The notes: a model not told the origin generated them from the sequence alone. Shown: positions 37,158 to 52,800, numbered from the stretch's first letter. The stretch: DNA of 64,000 bases from Myxocyprinus asiaticus (GCF_019703515.2 NC_059374.1:19885095-19949094), one strand, 5' to 3'. A program made the numbers and translations.

Positions 37158-40100
37158 TTTCTTTTTTTGTTTTCTTTTTGTGTGTGTGTGTGTGTGTGTG
37201 TATTCTTATTTGTGACCACTGGGGGGTTCGTTGGGGGTCAGGGTGGGGTTGGTGATTGGGGAGGGGTAATAGTGGGGGTTAAATGTTAAATGTTGATTCA
37301 GTGTATATATGTTGTGTTTTTTCTTTGTTATATGACTACGAATCAATAAAAAGAATTTATTAAAAAAAAAAAAAAAAAAAAGTGTTTCTTAGGAATCGCT
37401 GAGTGCACCTTTAAGAGCCAATGGCAATATCACCCAGTTGAGACATTTTTGTCATCAAAAGCTGTCAAGCAGCAAAACTGTACCAAGTTTTATACTTAAG
37501 CATCATTTAAAGGGTTACAATTTTCTATACAATGAAAGTGAATGGTGTCCGAGGCTGTCATTCTGCCAAACATCTCCTTCGTATAGGTCTGGAACAAAAT
37601 GAGGGTAAAGAAATAATAACAGAATTTTCATTTTTGGGTGAACTTTCCCTTTCAGAACTTAACTAGGAAAATGGGGGAAGTGCTCAGTTCTAAAGGAGAC
37701 TTTTAATCTCAGTTTAGACTGGGACTAGAGCAGACCCAATGTGCAAAACACTCATTTAAAAGTTTAAAGGGTCTTCTGTAGTTGTCATTAGTCAGTCCCC
37801 CCAAGGGAAGGAAACAGTTGAAAAACATGCTGGCACACCCTGAGTTTTAACAGCGTCTGAAACCCATGGAGGATGCAAGGAACCACAAAAGAGAGCGGTA
37901 ATTATTTGATCTGGCTCCATCTGGGCTCTACTGAGCCTCTGATCCTGTAGTTTATAGCTGAGAGTTGATGAGTGTTTCCAATCAAAATTGGGGCTACCTG
38001 AACACTTCTAAAGCACTATGTTGCTTAATTGTGCACTAAAAAGGGCTCACTTGAAGGAATATTCCGGGTTCAATACAAGTTAAGAACAATCGACAGCATT
38101 TGTGCCATAATGTTGATTACCACAATATTTTGACTCGTTCCTCGTTTTCTTTAAAAAAAGCTAAAATCTGGGTTCCAGTGAGACACTTACAATGGAAGTG
38201 AATGGGGCCAATTCGTAAACAATAAAATACCCACCATTTCAAAAGTATAAAAAAAAAAAAAAGTGAACAACATGATTGTGATAAAATTGTGCTAACTTTT
38301 TCTGTGTGAAGTTTTATCCAATTTGACAACATTGTTGCCATGACAACTTAATGCCGTAAACACTAAAACCCTAAAATGACTTTACCTGTCTTCAAAAAAC
38401 TTTACAGCTAAAATAACACATGAGATTTAACAGAATTATTAATGCTAGTGCTTTTATAAAATTATAAGCTTCACTTTCCATTGTAATTCCCTAATTTTTC
38501 CTTTTTTAAAGAAAAGAAGGAACAAGTCAAAATTAATTTTGGTGGTAATCAACATTATGCCACAAATGCCGTCAACTGAGTTTAAAGGTGATTTAAGCGA
38601 TTTCACGAGACTGAGCCGTTGGATTAGCCACGCCCCCACTTTCCAAAATCCCAAACTCCAAAGATACCAAAATGAGTTTTATTGAGAGCAGAAATTATGG
38701 TTAAAAACAACAGCTGCAAAATAGTGCCCTCAACTGACAAATGTTATGAACACCATGGCATAAAAATGCATTTTGCCTCAATAATTCGCTGCAACTACAA
38801 TACTATGAAAACGCGCAAAATGATTGACAGACAGAAAGCGTCATTGACCGCGGACACATTTTTGTTTGCTGTTCACAGAGTCTTGTGCTGCCACAGAGAC
38901 CGGTGAGATAACTCAGGACAATTTTTTCATTAATATCTTTCAGAGAGTAGAAAAATTATTTGCATACCTTTCCATGAAAAAAATTGATTACAGCACCTTT
39001 AACTTGTACTGAACCTGTAATAATCCCTGAAGCTCAGTTTCCATAAGAACATCAACATACACAGTACTTCCAAGCCCACATTTGACTTAGAGACAGTTCA
39101 CCCAAAAAAATAAATTTATGTCATAATTTACTAACCCCCAAGTTGCTCCAAACCTTTGTGACTTCCTTTCTTTCGCAGAACACAAAAGAAGGTGTTTTGA
39201 AGAATGTTCACACTGCTCTCTTCACTACAATGAAAGTCGATGGGGACCAAGGGCATTCAAGCTCCAAAAAGGACAAAAAAGCATCAAGCAAGTAGTCTAT
39301 ATGTCTCATGCGCTATATTCCAAGTCTTCTGAAGTCATATGATATATTTGTGTGAGGAACAGACTGAAATGAAGTCATTATTCACTGAAAAACTTGCTTG
39401 ACATGTGTGGTCACCATGTACTTTAACTGCATGGAAAAAAGCAACTTGAACATTTTGCTTTAAATACAGTAACTCAGAAAGAATGTTATGCAGGTTTTGA
39501 AAGATATGATGGCTGAATTTGCATTTTGGATGAACTACTGCTTTAATCATAGCTACATTTTTTACATATAACATCACACTGTAGTTGATATATTGAAAAG
39601 TGTAACAAACACAGCTTGTGACCAAACTCTATGGTAATGATGTGCTTTTATATGCACAAAATGTTTTAATTTAGATGAAAACCAACCAATATCACTCACC
39701 CTCATCTTGACATGTTAAAAGAAGCTCTATTTTTCAAACCAGTGTCCTGTGATTCTCTCAGGATATTTCCTCACTGAGCAGTTCTCCAGAACTCACACAC
39801 ACATGCACATGCTGAGACAGATGAACAAATAGAGCCCCCAGTCACTCCGCCTCCAAATACACACACACACACACCTTTTCTCTCTCTTTCATTGCGTGTG
39901 TGCCGGTGGGTAAACAGATGTAGGTACATAAAACGATCACATTACATATTTGTCACTGTTAATTTCTCTGCTGGTTTCTGCTAAATGAGATACAAATTCA
40001 TTTTCACAGCAATTCATTGATGTGGGCAGCTGGTTGCTGGTTGTTTTGTCTCTTAAGTCTTTAAAACACACAGGGGAGGCCCAGTCACAAGACTAAACAG

Positions 40101-43100
40101 TACACATTGCAACCCACTCAAACAAGGGTCACTGCTCACTAAACAACATAGCTCGGGTGGGTGTGTGTTAACATACTCAACTTAAACAGAGTGTGAGAAA
40201 ACTTCAATCTGACATGGAGAAACACTGCAAATGTGAAAAATACAATTTAGCCAAAAACGATATTCATGCTGAAACCCAGATGGAAAAATATAGATGGTTT
40301 CCACTGAATCAATAGGAATGCAGAATAACCGTTAAGCACTTCATAATTTCCAGATGACAGCGTTGAACAGAAGTAGCGCTCTGTTTACAAATCTCCCTGC
40401 TGTGCTACTAGTGTATTTTGCTGAGTATGAGTCTTGAATCTTGACAAAGCACACTTCTCACTCAAATGTGTCCATTAGGGGAAAAAGTCCAAATTGAATA
40501 TTAGATTAGCAGCAGAACAGGAAGCTCTCTAGACTGTGAAATGGAGCAACAACTGAGAGACAGCACTCAGATACCCCTTTTCCATTGACACAGTTTTTCC
40601 TCAATAATGTGAAAATAATGATTTATAAAAATTAAACGTTACATATTCTTAGGAGTGTCAGCATTCTTTGGATTGTACATTAGAGATTTTACAAAATGAG
40701 TGGTTTCCCAAAAACTCATGTCCAACTCCTGCGTCAGTGTCACATTCATAAAGCAAGTTAATTTCCTGATCTAAACTGTAAAACAAATAATAATAATTTA
40801 AAAAAGCTTGCCTATACTGGACTCTATCTGAAGGAGTTTATGATTATGGCAATTAATACTTTATATTAGGGATGTGCTACGGTGGACAACTAATCAACTA
40901 GAGTCGACTACTAATATTAATATTTTTAGTGGTGGTGGTTTTAATTGGAGATGCAATTCTCAAATTAATCGAGAGACACAACTTCTTGGAGAGTGTTTTT
41001 GCATGATAATAACTTTCTGTGCTTAAAAATGATTAATAGTCAGCACAACAACAACAAAAAAAAAAAACCTCTGCAAGACGTTTTGTCTCTTTAATGCTTT
41101 AGGTTTAGTCCATTTATGTACCGCTACTGTTACAGCCATCAAAGCGCTGCATCAACAATCCATTTCTAGATGGATCAATTTCGGATGTTAAATCCTCTGC
41201 TATGAGTAATGTTCCTGTATTTGTGAGGTGATAAGGAGAGATTAAAGTATTTTGCTGATTCTGTTTGACACTACTTAAATAAATACAGTACTGTGCAAAA
41301 GTTTTAGGCACTTGTGAAAAATGTTGCATAGTGAGGATATCTTCAAAAATAATGACATGAATAGTTTTCATTTATCACTTAATGTCATACAAAGTCCAGT
41401 AAACGTAACAAAGCTAAATCAATATTCGGTGTGACCACCTTTGCCTTAAAAACAGCACCAATTCTCCAAGGTACACCTGGACACAGTTTTTCTTGGTTGT
41501 TAGCAGATAGGATGTTCCAAGCTTCTGGGAGAATTCACCACAGTTCTTCTATCTATTTAGGCTGTCTCAATTGCTTCTGTCTCTTTATGCAATCTCAGAC
41601 TGACACGATGTTCAGTGGGGGGCTCTGTGGGGGCCATGCCATCTGTTGCAGGGCTCCCTGTTCTTCTATTCTAATCTTTTCTATTTGCAAAAGTAATGGT
41701 TGGGAGTCTAACATTTATATTTCCTGTAGACACACTAAAGCTGAAAATATAAATAACCATCTTAAGACAAATGCTTTTGTGAAGCATCTTATGTGCCTAA
41801 GACTTTTGCACAGTACTGTAGTTGCAGTAAAAAAGGTTTAAACTGCTCAATGTCGTGAACTAGATGTGTACCCGCATCATTATCTTGTAGTTCTGCACAT
41901 TTGAATGCACAGCGAGGATCATCCTGAGACTCCCAAGCTCTCCGTTTACATTGAAGCGCGTTATTCTGCATTCAGGATGCGCATAAGCGGTTTTGTGCCG
42001 TTCTTTATTGTAGCCTTTCTTACTTCGTACTTTTCTTACTGTGATAGTTTTGTGCAATAAGATGTTATGGTTATTTAGCCTTTTTATTTGTTGAATATCC
42101 GTTTGTTACCATGTTGAAGTGCTGCGCTAAGCGTCCATTTATCCCTCTGAAACGCATCTGATAACGCATTATTATTATCCATAACACCGTCTAGATGACA
42201 AGTAGTTCAAACAACCGACCAACACGCCGATTATGAAAACTGGTAGTTTTGCACATCACTACTTTATTTGAGAAGATACATTTGAAGTTTTCACTGCTTC
42301 ATTTGAAGTTTTCACTGCAAATGTCACATCTGTAATGCTGGAATTCCCCATCATGGTTAGGTTTTCAAATAAGTGGAAATGTGGACCGGTTCTGAGAGAG
42401 GTTTGTAGATCTCCTGTACATGTACCAGCTTTAGCAGCACAAGGGTTGTAGGAAGAGGACGCAGACTTGAGTGGTGAAACGTTAGCAACTCTAAGCAACA
42501 ACACAATTGCAGTGGAATAGGGGAAAGAGCTGCAATCTAGTTCTCTTACTCATTTCCATTCATTCCCAATACACTTCAACCAATCATAGTTCAGGAGACA
42601 TGAGCTTTGCCTTTTGCATTCCACTGTCTTTCCTTAGTCTGAAAAGACACACATACACACACACAAACATACAGCTCCTCTCATCTTCTCTCGGAGCCTC
42701 TCGAACCTCCTGCTGTGTCGGAGGCTCTCCCCTGCTCTTCTTGACCTTTTTGTCTCTAAATGTGTTACGGGGTCATGGAGCCACTCTTAATACTGTCACA
42801 TGCCCAGATTGTTTAAATGCCTAAAACCAGACTGTCTTCAATAAGTTCTGCTCTGTCTCTTCGACATTTTAAACAGAAACCCCAACTAAAGTGGCATATA
42901 AATGTAAAAAAGATAGACATTTAAATGTGCCACGTATTTACACGGTGATCACAATCGCAGAAAACATCTTTGGCTAAGACAATATCCACAATAATCCTCT
43001 TTCGTTTGACATATTTTTCAAACTTCCTTTTCGGTTTTCTAAAGTCATCTTTTTCCAAAGTATGCGGTTATGAAGAGCATTTTCAAATTCAATTATATTA

Positions 43101-46100
43101 TTGCAGATGTGGCCTAAATATGACCTCCTATAAAAGTCATTTAAAAGTCTGTGTAAATATGCCTTTCGCAAGAAAATTGTATTAAATGTATCTCTGATTT
43201 GTTATATCTGCTCTCTTGAAATCTGAAATAATCTCATAATTTGGCAACAGACTGCTGAGGGCAGTAAATGCAATAAAAATAGCATTTATTTTCCAAATAT
43301 TTCTTCCTCAAAAGAAAGAATCATTAATGGAACCATTAAAGAATCAGAACCGGACTTGTAAAATTCCTTACGATTGCCATCCCTATTCCCAACCCTAGTA
43401 AAAATGTGCAATATGCAAATCCACACATACATGACAAAATAAAAGCATTCTATGAAATATTACAGTTATCTTCCTCCATATTCTGAATAACAAATAAAAC
43501 AAAGGACTTCCCAGTTCCATATTTCAAAGCATGTTTGCAAAAATCCCACTGGGTGAAAAGCAGCAACATCCCAACATTTTCAAACACGGTATACAGACTA
43601 AACCAAGCACAGTAGCATTAAGCTCTCCAGTAAACTTCCTAGGCTGACACTTCTGTTGTTGAAGTGACATTTAAAACTGTGTAAACATCTGCTTGCATAT
43701 TGGAATTGTATGAAATCCAGCAAACCACCACAAACCCAGTCAATGGTACCAGATGCATCTGTTCATGCTGAGCTCCAACATGATGGGAACCTAGAATTTC
43801 ACATGAAGTTTGAGGAGAAACAGCTTACATTTTTGGAACAAAAAACAAAAACAAATATATATATGTCTAGACGGACTTGCAGATGTGAAACATAGCAACC
43901 TTGCTGCATCCTGGAAATCACACATACAGAGTCCAAAAATGCATTTAAATTATACCTTGGTTCATCAATAACTCCTTAAAACAATGCACAGTATTTGCGA
44001 ATCCTAATAAGGTTGTGAGGAAATGTCAAATGGCCCCAAAGAACGTAAACACAAATGTGGACTTGGTTCTCAGGTATGACACAAGTAGCTGTTAATAAAC
44101 CATAAGCAGCGTTCTGTTCCTAGACTAAACACTTGGTTGTGTACCACACTGTGTCCTCTCTTCCTCCCTCAGGTCCCAGATGAACCAAAAAACCTCAACC
44201 CATGGCTTCCACTGGGCTAAGCTGTTTCAAACTCACAATAAAGATGGATGAGTCCATATCAGACCTTTAAAATGGAACATCCCATTTTCAGGTGAGGTTC
44301 ATTGATAATGTTATTCAAGGTTTCTGGCAGAAAAACTTTTGTGTGTCCAATTTGCACCATCTCTCTGACCTTTACAATTAAATAAATAAACTTTATTTAT
44401 TTATTTAATTAATTTTATATTATTTTATTTATTTTTGCTTGTGTGCCTTGCAGACTTCTATATATTTGTCCTTGTAAAATGAGAAATGAGAAACAACACT
44501 TATTCACAGGTTGTAGGTTTGCTATCAGGTCCAATATATTTTGTGATGTCCGGTCTCTTTGCAAAGTCTGCATTTCATTGTGACAAATTCACTAAACAAT
44601 CCCTGAAAAAATATGCCACAAAAACTATTAAGGTTGGACAGAAATAATCAGGAAAAAGCTTGAAACAGCACAAGATATTCCCCATATCTTTTTTTTATTT
44701 TTATTATTATTATTAGATATGCCTATTGGAATAATAGCATTTTCATTTCAATTTGTTCCTCAGTAAATAAACTTCTCACTACAACAGAACGTATTCACCC
44801 ATTTCTGCTTTCACTATGTAGCAAATGTCCGTTTTATAGAGTAATGGAAATGTGATGTCATCACGGAAGCTCTCACTCAAAAAAAAATGAGGACATCTTT
44901 AGCTGAGCTAGCTTCAGTATGGCACTCGAGCTGACTGATAGAGCGGTTTTCTAGTGACTGATGCCATATGCCAAGTGTGTGTGCCAAGGCTGTATCTAAG
45001 GAAACCATGTGTACCTCTGGAGCCTTGTGGCAGTTTAGAGATGATAAATTATGCACCACAGGGCCAGACTGGCTCTTCCTCACTGGCCTTAAAAGCGAGG
45101 TAAATGTCCTCCCAAAAAGATGAGGATTCTAAGTTTACTGCTCTATCGAGTTTTAATTGAACAAAACCTCCCTCCCTACCCTAAACCTAAACCTAACCAA
45201 TAGTGTCATAAAAGCAAACGTGATATGAAAAAACAATTGCTGAAGAAATTGTTAAAATGTATCACCTTGCATGTCATAGGCAATGTTGGGTAAGCTACTC
45301 AAAAAAAGTAATCCACTACAAATTACTTCTCTAACATTTTATCAGACTACTTTACTGATTACATAACATAAAAAGTAATCAAATTACTAATAATTTTACT
45401 TTTAAGTTACTTTCTAAATCACTATTCCTAGAAAATATTTCAGCTCAAATTCAAAATATCGATATTTTTTACTCATCGTTCATTGTCGGACACCCTTTAG
45501 CTGTCACAGAAACTATAACAGACGTACATATGAATTTATATTTTAAATGTATACAGTACATCTTACTTTAGCGCATATAATGTACTTAAAAGTAATTATT
45601 TTAATTGAAAGTCAGTAACTGTAATCTGATTACAATCTGATAAGAATTTAAAAATAAGTTACATTACTTTGTTGACTTACAAGTTATTAGATTACAGTAA
45701 CTAATTACTTTGTAATCGGATACACCCAACACTGGTCATAGGATAGCATTGTGTGAGGAACAGGGCAAAAAGAAAGGGTTTATGAACTGACTATCTGCCC
45801 TTTTACTCATGATTTGTGGGAATAAAAGGGAATAAAAGTCATAGTTTAAAGGCCTTTAGTGCTCATATCACCAGGAAACTGCCAGGATACCTATGAGCCA
45901 TGGAAAAATAATTTTGCAAAATGTATAGTAGGTTATACTAAAGGTATAGTAATATGATTCTAAGGCTGAATGGCACATACTAAACCCCTGGCAGAGGTGT
46001 ACTGCTGAGTGTGGGATGCTTCAGAGCAGGGGTCGGGAACCTTTTTTCACCAAGGAGCTACGTATTTTTTTCGAAAGAGCCATAGCACAAACTAATAATG

Positions 46101-46842
46101 TACTATTTTCAAAATTTTTCAATAAAATAAAATGTTTATTATGCACATAGACTACTCAAAAACAAACATATTTTGCAATGTAACATGTTGTAATATGGAA
46201 TTGAGTACACATGTTTGTGCAGGTCTCCATAAAATTACTTCATTTTACAATTGTTTATGAAAAAGTTCACTTCACTTTTTAACGATAATCGCCTTAAAAA
46301 ACATTGCGATATCCGATTATATCGTCAACCTCCCTGCCGAGGGTCAGTGAATATTTTTGCTTTATTGATTTTGCTTTAACATTTTTAGTAATTTATAGAA
46401 ACACGAAAAACAAACAAAAGACATTTCTAAATTCAAATTGCACTTTAAACGAAACTAAAAAGCAATTAAAATAATGAAGCGATCAAAAAATCTTATATAT
46501 AACCACCTCCCCAAATCCAAACATTTACCGTCTCCAACGGCCCCATTTGCCATCAGGCAAGTATCTGTCAACGGCAACAGGTGACAAATTACTAATAGCC
46601 TACAAATTAAGAACTAAAGTCAATTATAAATGTAAAGATAATAATAATCATAATAAATAAGCCCAATAAATTCCCATGTGTTCCCAAAAAAATGCTGCCA
46701 AATATGTGTTCTTATCGAATGTGTTTGTATTGCTGTTTGATAATAGAGATTATTCTGCCTAAAGAAAGTAAAATAGAACTCAATTTATGTTCAAGGTGTC
46801 ATAATATTTTATGATTTAATCACTTTCATCTTTGTTTAATAC

Positions 46843-46887
<45 letters not shown>

Positions 46888-49800
46888 ACTAAACCTGGAG
46901 AGTTGTGTTCACAATGCGTCAGAGTGAACTGCTCCGTGGAAATAAAGCAAAACTCACAGCACCTACTTAGATGATCGAAGATCATTTGCAGCATTCTCAT
47001 AGACAACATTATTCTTGCAAACAGTTTTCAGACAAATGAATACGACACAAGCAATGACGGCTTTTCTTTTGACTGTTCTTATATAATAAAATATAATAAA
47101 GTTTCTTCAAGCGTGTGTCTTTGTGACACAAAGTATTTATTTCATGCGTCACTCTGAGACGTCTTACAGGTCGCCCGCCTGTTGCGGGTAGATGAGCAAA
47201 ATTACTCGCACATGAAATACCTCCATTTGGACGAGGAGCTTGCGAACTGGATTCAGCCTCGTTGCATTTGAAGGATGGCGGGTGCTATTTCACACCCTGG
47301 GCGCACATAAAAAAATAACGAACGTTTGTAAAATCGCACGTAGAAAATGCTCTTAACCGCTAAGATCAATAGTAACTGGGAAACGAGACCCAGAACTCTA
47401 TGCATGTGCGTGTCTTGGAGAAGCGCTTTCATTGCACTCGTGAACAGCAGAGCTCACTGCGCACACATATCAAATCAGATGCGCATCGGCACCCTCTCTT
47501 TCATCTGTTCTTCAAAATATAATCACGTTTTGTCAAACGTGTGTCTTTGTGTCTAATTTCTTGTCATATATCACTCCGAGAAGTCTTACAGGTTGCCCTC
47601 CACAGTGGCTGGTACATCAGCAAAATTACCCGCCACTGCGCATGAAAAATCTGCATTTGGTGGTTGTTAATAGGTGAGTTTCCATCTAATTATTTTATGC
47701 ACATTTTTAAATTGCACATAAGAAATCCTGATTGGAAACACTTGATATGTGAATAAACTTTCTAAATTCGCTTAAAATTTTATGCACTAGGAGGAGGTGG
47801 ATTTTCTAGAGTTTTGCATTAGTTAAATTGTGCATTAAGGTGATGGAAATGGTTTATTCGCAAAATGATGACGTGTTTTGAACATTCGTGCATGCGTTAT
47901 GAGTGTGCAATAGCTTGATATGACTAGCCCACCAAAAGGTCCAACCTTAGCACACAATTCTTTGAGCATAGCGCTTGTCATTCAGGAGTGTTTAACCCAC
48001 AGCTGGTCAATAAAGTGGGTCCTCACAATCTGCCAGGACAGTTTTGAGACCAGGCGCTCCCAGGTATGCGGAGACTGGCGGAGTGTGGGCATCGCAGCAA
48101 TTTCAGCCTACATTATATCAGATATTACACTTATTCTGTGGTGTCTCGTAAATGCATTTAATAATATGAGATACTTACTCCAATCTTGCAAATAAAACTG
48201 TCCCCAAAGCAGGGAAAGGTCATTCAGCTGCTCCATCATGATAACGTAGTGGATGGAAATGTGCAACAATTCATATTTTCTTAAGTCTAATTTTTAGAAA
48301 TGCGCTTAAAAAATGTGAAAAATTTTGGATGGAAACCCAGCTAATTTCAAACCTTGTTCACCAGGAGTAGGCTGTAAGACAAATTCGGGAGAAAGGAAAT
48401 CAAAACAGTGTCATTGACTTTGCAGTGGCTTTGCAATCGTACCCACACTTTCTGCAGGAAAATTATCTCCAGAAAGTTTTAAACGATCATGTGTTGGTGA
48501 ATGGTGAGACACCTGGCGAGCTACTTGATTTTTAACAAAGAGCCACTTGTGGCTCGTGTGCCATAGGTTCCCAACCCATGCTTTAGAGGGACATTTTGCC
48601 CCAAGACTGCAGTCAGCCACAACATCACTCCCCAATTACCACAGCCGCCATGTGTTCAATGCTGTGCCATGTTACGTGATGTTGTACCACAGTGCTGACC
48701 CTCTGTCCTGACCTGTCCTGCATGTGACAGTCAGCTGCCAGGGAAAAATGAAAACCTGCCACTCAGATACTGGAGCACATTTCTGCTTGTCATGCTAGAC
48801 AGCTTCCAGCTCCCACTCCACAGGAACCACAGGGCAGTTAAATGAGCCAAACGTGGCTGAGGCGCACATCAGATGCATCAAAACCTGATGTGTTAAAATG
48901 CATACTGGCTTGATGAATGCTGCAGAACTGCTTGAAGACATGAGGGTTGTTTGTTGATGGACCAGAGAACACACCAGACAAAATAACTGCATAAAAGCAA
49001 ATTCAAAAGGCATAATGTTCTGATAAAAATTGATGTAGCGACTGACAGTCATAGAGTTACAAACAAAATTCAACAGACCATTTGAACTTTCTCCATTGAG
49101 CTCTCATCACACTTGTAAATAAGTTAAAGGAATAGTTCACCCAAAAAATTCTGTCACCATTTACCCTCATGTTTTAACAAGCTTGCATGACTTTCTTTCT
49201 TCAATGAAACATGTTAGGCAGAACGTTAGCCTTAGTCACCATTCACTTTGATTGCATCTTTTTCAAAACAATGAGAGTTAACGATTACAAAGGTTGTCAC
49301 TCACCTAACATCTTATTTTGTGTTCCAAGGAAGAAAGTAAGTCATACAGGTCTGTAAAAACATGGGAGTGAGTAAATGATGACATAATTGTTTTGGGAAA
49401 AATTCTCTTTAATATCTTCAACATTTTGCAAATATTTCCATCTTTCAGAACAAGGTATGAATCAAAGGTCATTTCTTGTTTGTCTTATTTTGTACAGAAC
49501 AAGCCATTTGGAAAAAGAACATTTGCCAAGATGAGGTCATTGGCATGTTGAGCTCATATATTTGGCCTTTATTTTAGCTCATTCTTTTGGCTTTTATTTC
49601 AGATCATGTCTTTGACAAAAAGCCAATTGAAACAAAAATATCATACATTATGTGTATACTATGGAGTCATAGAGTTAAAGTATAAACCTCTCGAACTGCA
49701 CATGGCTACGTGAATAACCAACCTTGCACATACTCTCTGTTGGGAGTATTGAAGCATAATGTTTACGTTGTGTATGTTCAATTAGATCACCTCCTTTTCT

Positions 49801-52800
49801 AAGACCAATAAACAGCCACAATGGGTAATTAAAAGGGAAGCAGACAAACACATAAAACTTCACAGAGTCCTTTGTCTCAGTGGCTTCATTCTGGGCAGCA
49901 ATTGGGACCAAGATGTCTACTGTTCCCTCCCACCTCTCAGTAAAAGAGACAACAAACAATAGAGTTGCCATGGCAAAATCAAAGCCCTCTGCCTCAGCAC
50001 GACAGCGGATTAGTCAGTGTGTCAGCTATGCCCTATGCTTCAAATGTTCTGCATTTTCACCAAAACCATAACTACTTGTGCTTGAGGCCTTTGCACACCA
50101 AACGCCAATGTTTGGCGTGATTTCTCGCCGCGATCAACATTTTGAATCAAAACAATAGATTCTTAATGAGCCATTCTCGCCTGGAGCGAACATTCATGCC
50201 GAATCGCATGGCGACAAAGCGAACATTTTTTTTTACGGTGAGTGTGTTGATTTTTTTTCTTCGCCCGGCGAACAAATGCCCTGACCAATAATATATAAGC
50301 TTTATATCACATGTCAGAAGCCGTTGCAGTTACCAGAACCAGAGCAACAGGTGCCACTAAAGCACAGAAAGTTGTTTTGACCATCAATATTAAACTGTGA
50401 GGTTACTTGAGAAAGAAATCCTGAACCAGCAGTGAGGATGTTTATTTCATTTGCATCAAATGCCTAAAAAACTGAAAAAAAAAAAAAAAAAAAAAGATTC
50501 TCATATCGGTTCTCTTAACATGTAAATGATATTGCTGCATCACTGCCTTACATCCCCTTTAAAAAAATTATCTTATCTCATGTTGTGGATTGTCTTTATC
50601 ATTTTTTACATATTGCTGCATTGTTTGGCCTTTGTATTTGATCTTACGTGAGTTCTTATATCTTTAATATAATATATATCGTGGCATATTTGCCTTTGTA
50701 TCACTTTTTTAATAAACAACTTTGGGGATCTTAAGTGTTTTTCTTCTTGTGCCTCTGAATACCAAAAACAACAGCCTCGTCTGTCGGTAGCAGGATTAAA
50801 GTATCTAATAATGAGTCAGACTGAAGATGGGTTTTGTTGGGTGAGATCACCAGCTTGCTCAATGGGGGTCTAAATACAAATATTAACAACTTTTTTGTTA
50901 AAGGCATAATTTACAATAATCAAACCGCACAATTATGACTCTCAGACATTACAGATATTTCAGCTTTTTCAGTTAAAGCATAATTTTCTGTAAAGCTGCT
51001 TTGAAATGATGTGTCTTGTGAAAAGCGCTATACAAATAAAAATGACTTGAAGTATTGCTTGCACTCTTGGAGCGTTTAAATACCATCATGTTAAATTAGT
51101 AACATGCAGGATTTTCAGCAAATATAACACAAGTATATGTACATGGCAATACGATACAGTCAAATGTTTGTTTTAAACATTTGTTTGAACGGTCGTAATA
51201 AAAGTGTGCATTACGCACTTAACACAAGTATATACAGTAAGTGTGACTGTGGCATATAATTAATACTGTTCCAAACCAGTATGACTTTCTGTGTTCCAAG
51301 CAATCCAAAAAGAGATGTTAGGGAGAATATTGAAGTCTTAGTCACCAATCACTTTCATTGTAGGGAAAAAGATACAATGAAAGTGAATGTGACTGTGCAC
51401 ATGGTCAAGTGCTCAGCCTTTCAAAGTATACTCTTCTGAACAATGGGAACGCACATGTTTTCAACGCAAGCGAATGCGCAGTTGCGCACTACTACTGCTG
51501 TAGGCTATGCGGTCATGGTGCACAAAGACACGGACTGTCTGCATGTAAAAAAACTACGTGTACTGTGGTGATGCTGAAATTTGCATCACACGCACTGTGC
51601 ATGAGATGTACCAGCATGCGGAAAACCGAAGTATACTTGACTTAAGAAAGAAAGTCATATGGTTTTGGAGCAAATGGTGAGTAAATGATGACAGCATATT
51701 CATTTTTGGGTGAACTACCTCTTTAAGGTGAGTTTATGATTATATTCAGCTTTCAACCGAACACTGAAGAATGTAAAATGATTAACAGCAGAAACATGCA
51801 ATTTACATATCATCAGAAGGCATGTAGAGACGGGACCATACATGACATGTACAAACAGAGACAGGGAGTATCCCATGGAATGATTCTTTGTACTATGATG
51901 TGGCACCCGCAGTATGGAAAAGAGACGCATTACTCACCAGTCTCTCCATTTCCTGTTCTCTAAGTCGCTCTTCTCTCTGGCGCCGATGGTACTCCAGCAG
52001 GTCATCCTCATTGTCGCTAATCTCTGTGATGCTGTTTTTGCGGTCCCTCATGCCCGGGTGAGGAATTCGAATGTCCTTGTGACCCGCTGACATCTTCCTG
52101 TGGCTCCTGGGACTGGATCGAGGTGATGATCCAGGCAGAGAGCCTAGACTGAAGGCCGAAGACAGCGAGTTCCCAAAACTGCCCTTCCGCCCATCCAAGG
52201 TGGGCGATGGGCTGCGAGCGCGCATTACACGAGGACTGAACTGTTCTTCTGTAGGAGATCCCGCTTTCCGTCTGAGTCTGGGGCTCTCTGGGACCAGTCT
52301 TGGTGATGGGCTCTCTGGGGTACGCAGGGTTCCCGGTAGAGCTCCAGGGAGCACAGGAACCCCCCTACGAGCTATGGAGGGGCTGAGAGGAGGAAGTTCC
52401 CTCATGCTGCTCCCTTCAAGGTTCCTGCGGGCCAGCCGCGGGCTTTCTGGAGGTTGTAAAGCACGCGGGTGTGGAGGTCCACCCTGTATGATGTGTACAA
52501 TGGGGTCCAAGGGGGGCTGAAAAGATCGTGAGGGTGGTGAGAGTGGGCTGGACGTCAAGGAATGGTCTTGCTGAGGCTGCTCCCGGAAAGGACTTGAGGG
52601 CCGTTTCTGGAGGACAATGGCAGCTTTAGTTCTGGGACTAGAGGGTGAAGAAGTTGGGGATGCAGTGGAGAATTTGGGGGTCAGTCTGGGGCTACCTGGA
52701 ACTTGCACCCGACTGACAGATGGAGCATCAGTTGGAGTGGTAGAGATGGAGACAGAGGGCAGAATGTGAGTCTGTATGGGGCTGTCTGGGGTTCTAGCCA

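Larger units (their letters stand above)
33788..37380 (+). mobile_element. L1-type LINE, internally deleted
   Basis: The insertion has a poly(A) tail (37362-37380), an AATAAA signal (37345-37350) and a 9-bp target duplication AGTGTTTCT (33779-33787 and 37381-37389). ORF1, reverse transcriptase and the C-terminal region are present. The end of ORF1 and the whole endonuclease are missing. A (TA)n and a (GT)n tract sit in the 3' region. Several stops make it inactive. Confidence 0.92.
33102..37414. mobile_element. TTAA-flanked DNA element split by an L1
   Basis: It begins TTAAATGTGCACTCAGTAAT and ends GCTGAGTGCACCTTTAA, inverted ends with TTAA at both borders, as expected for piggyBac-type target use. 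The L1 at 33788-37380 interrupts it. Its own DNA (about 0.7 kb) includes a decayed coding segment at 33422-33608. Confidence 0.78.

Noticed and set aside
50085..50330. Transposon end CACACCAAACGCC
   Set aside because: No inverted partner or target duplication could be found.
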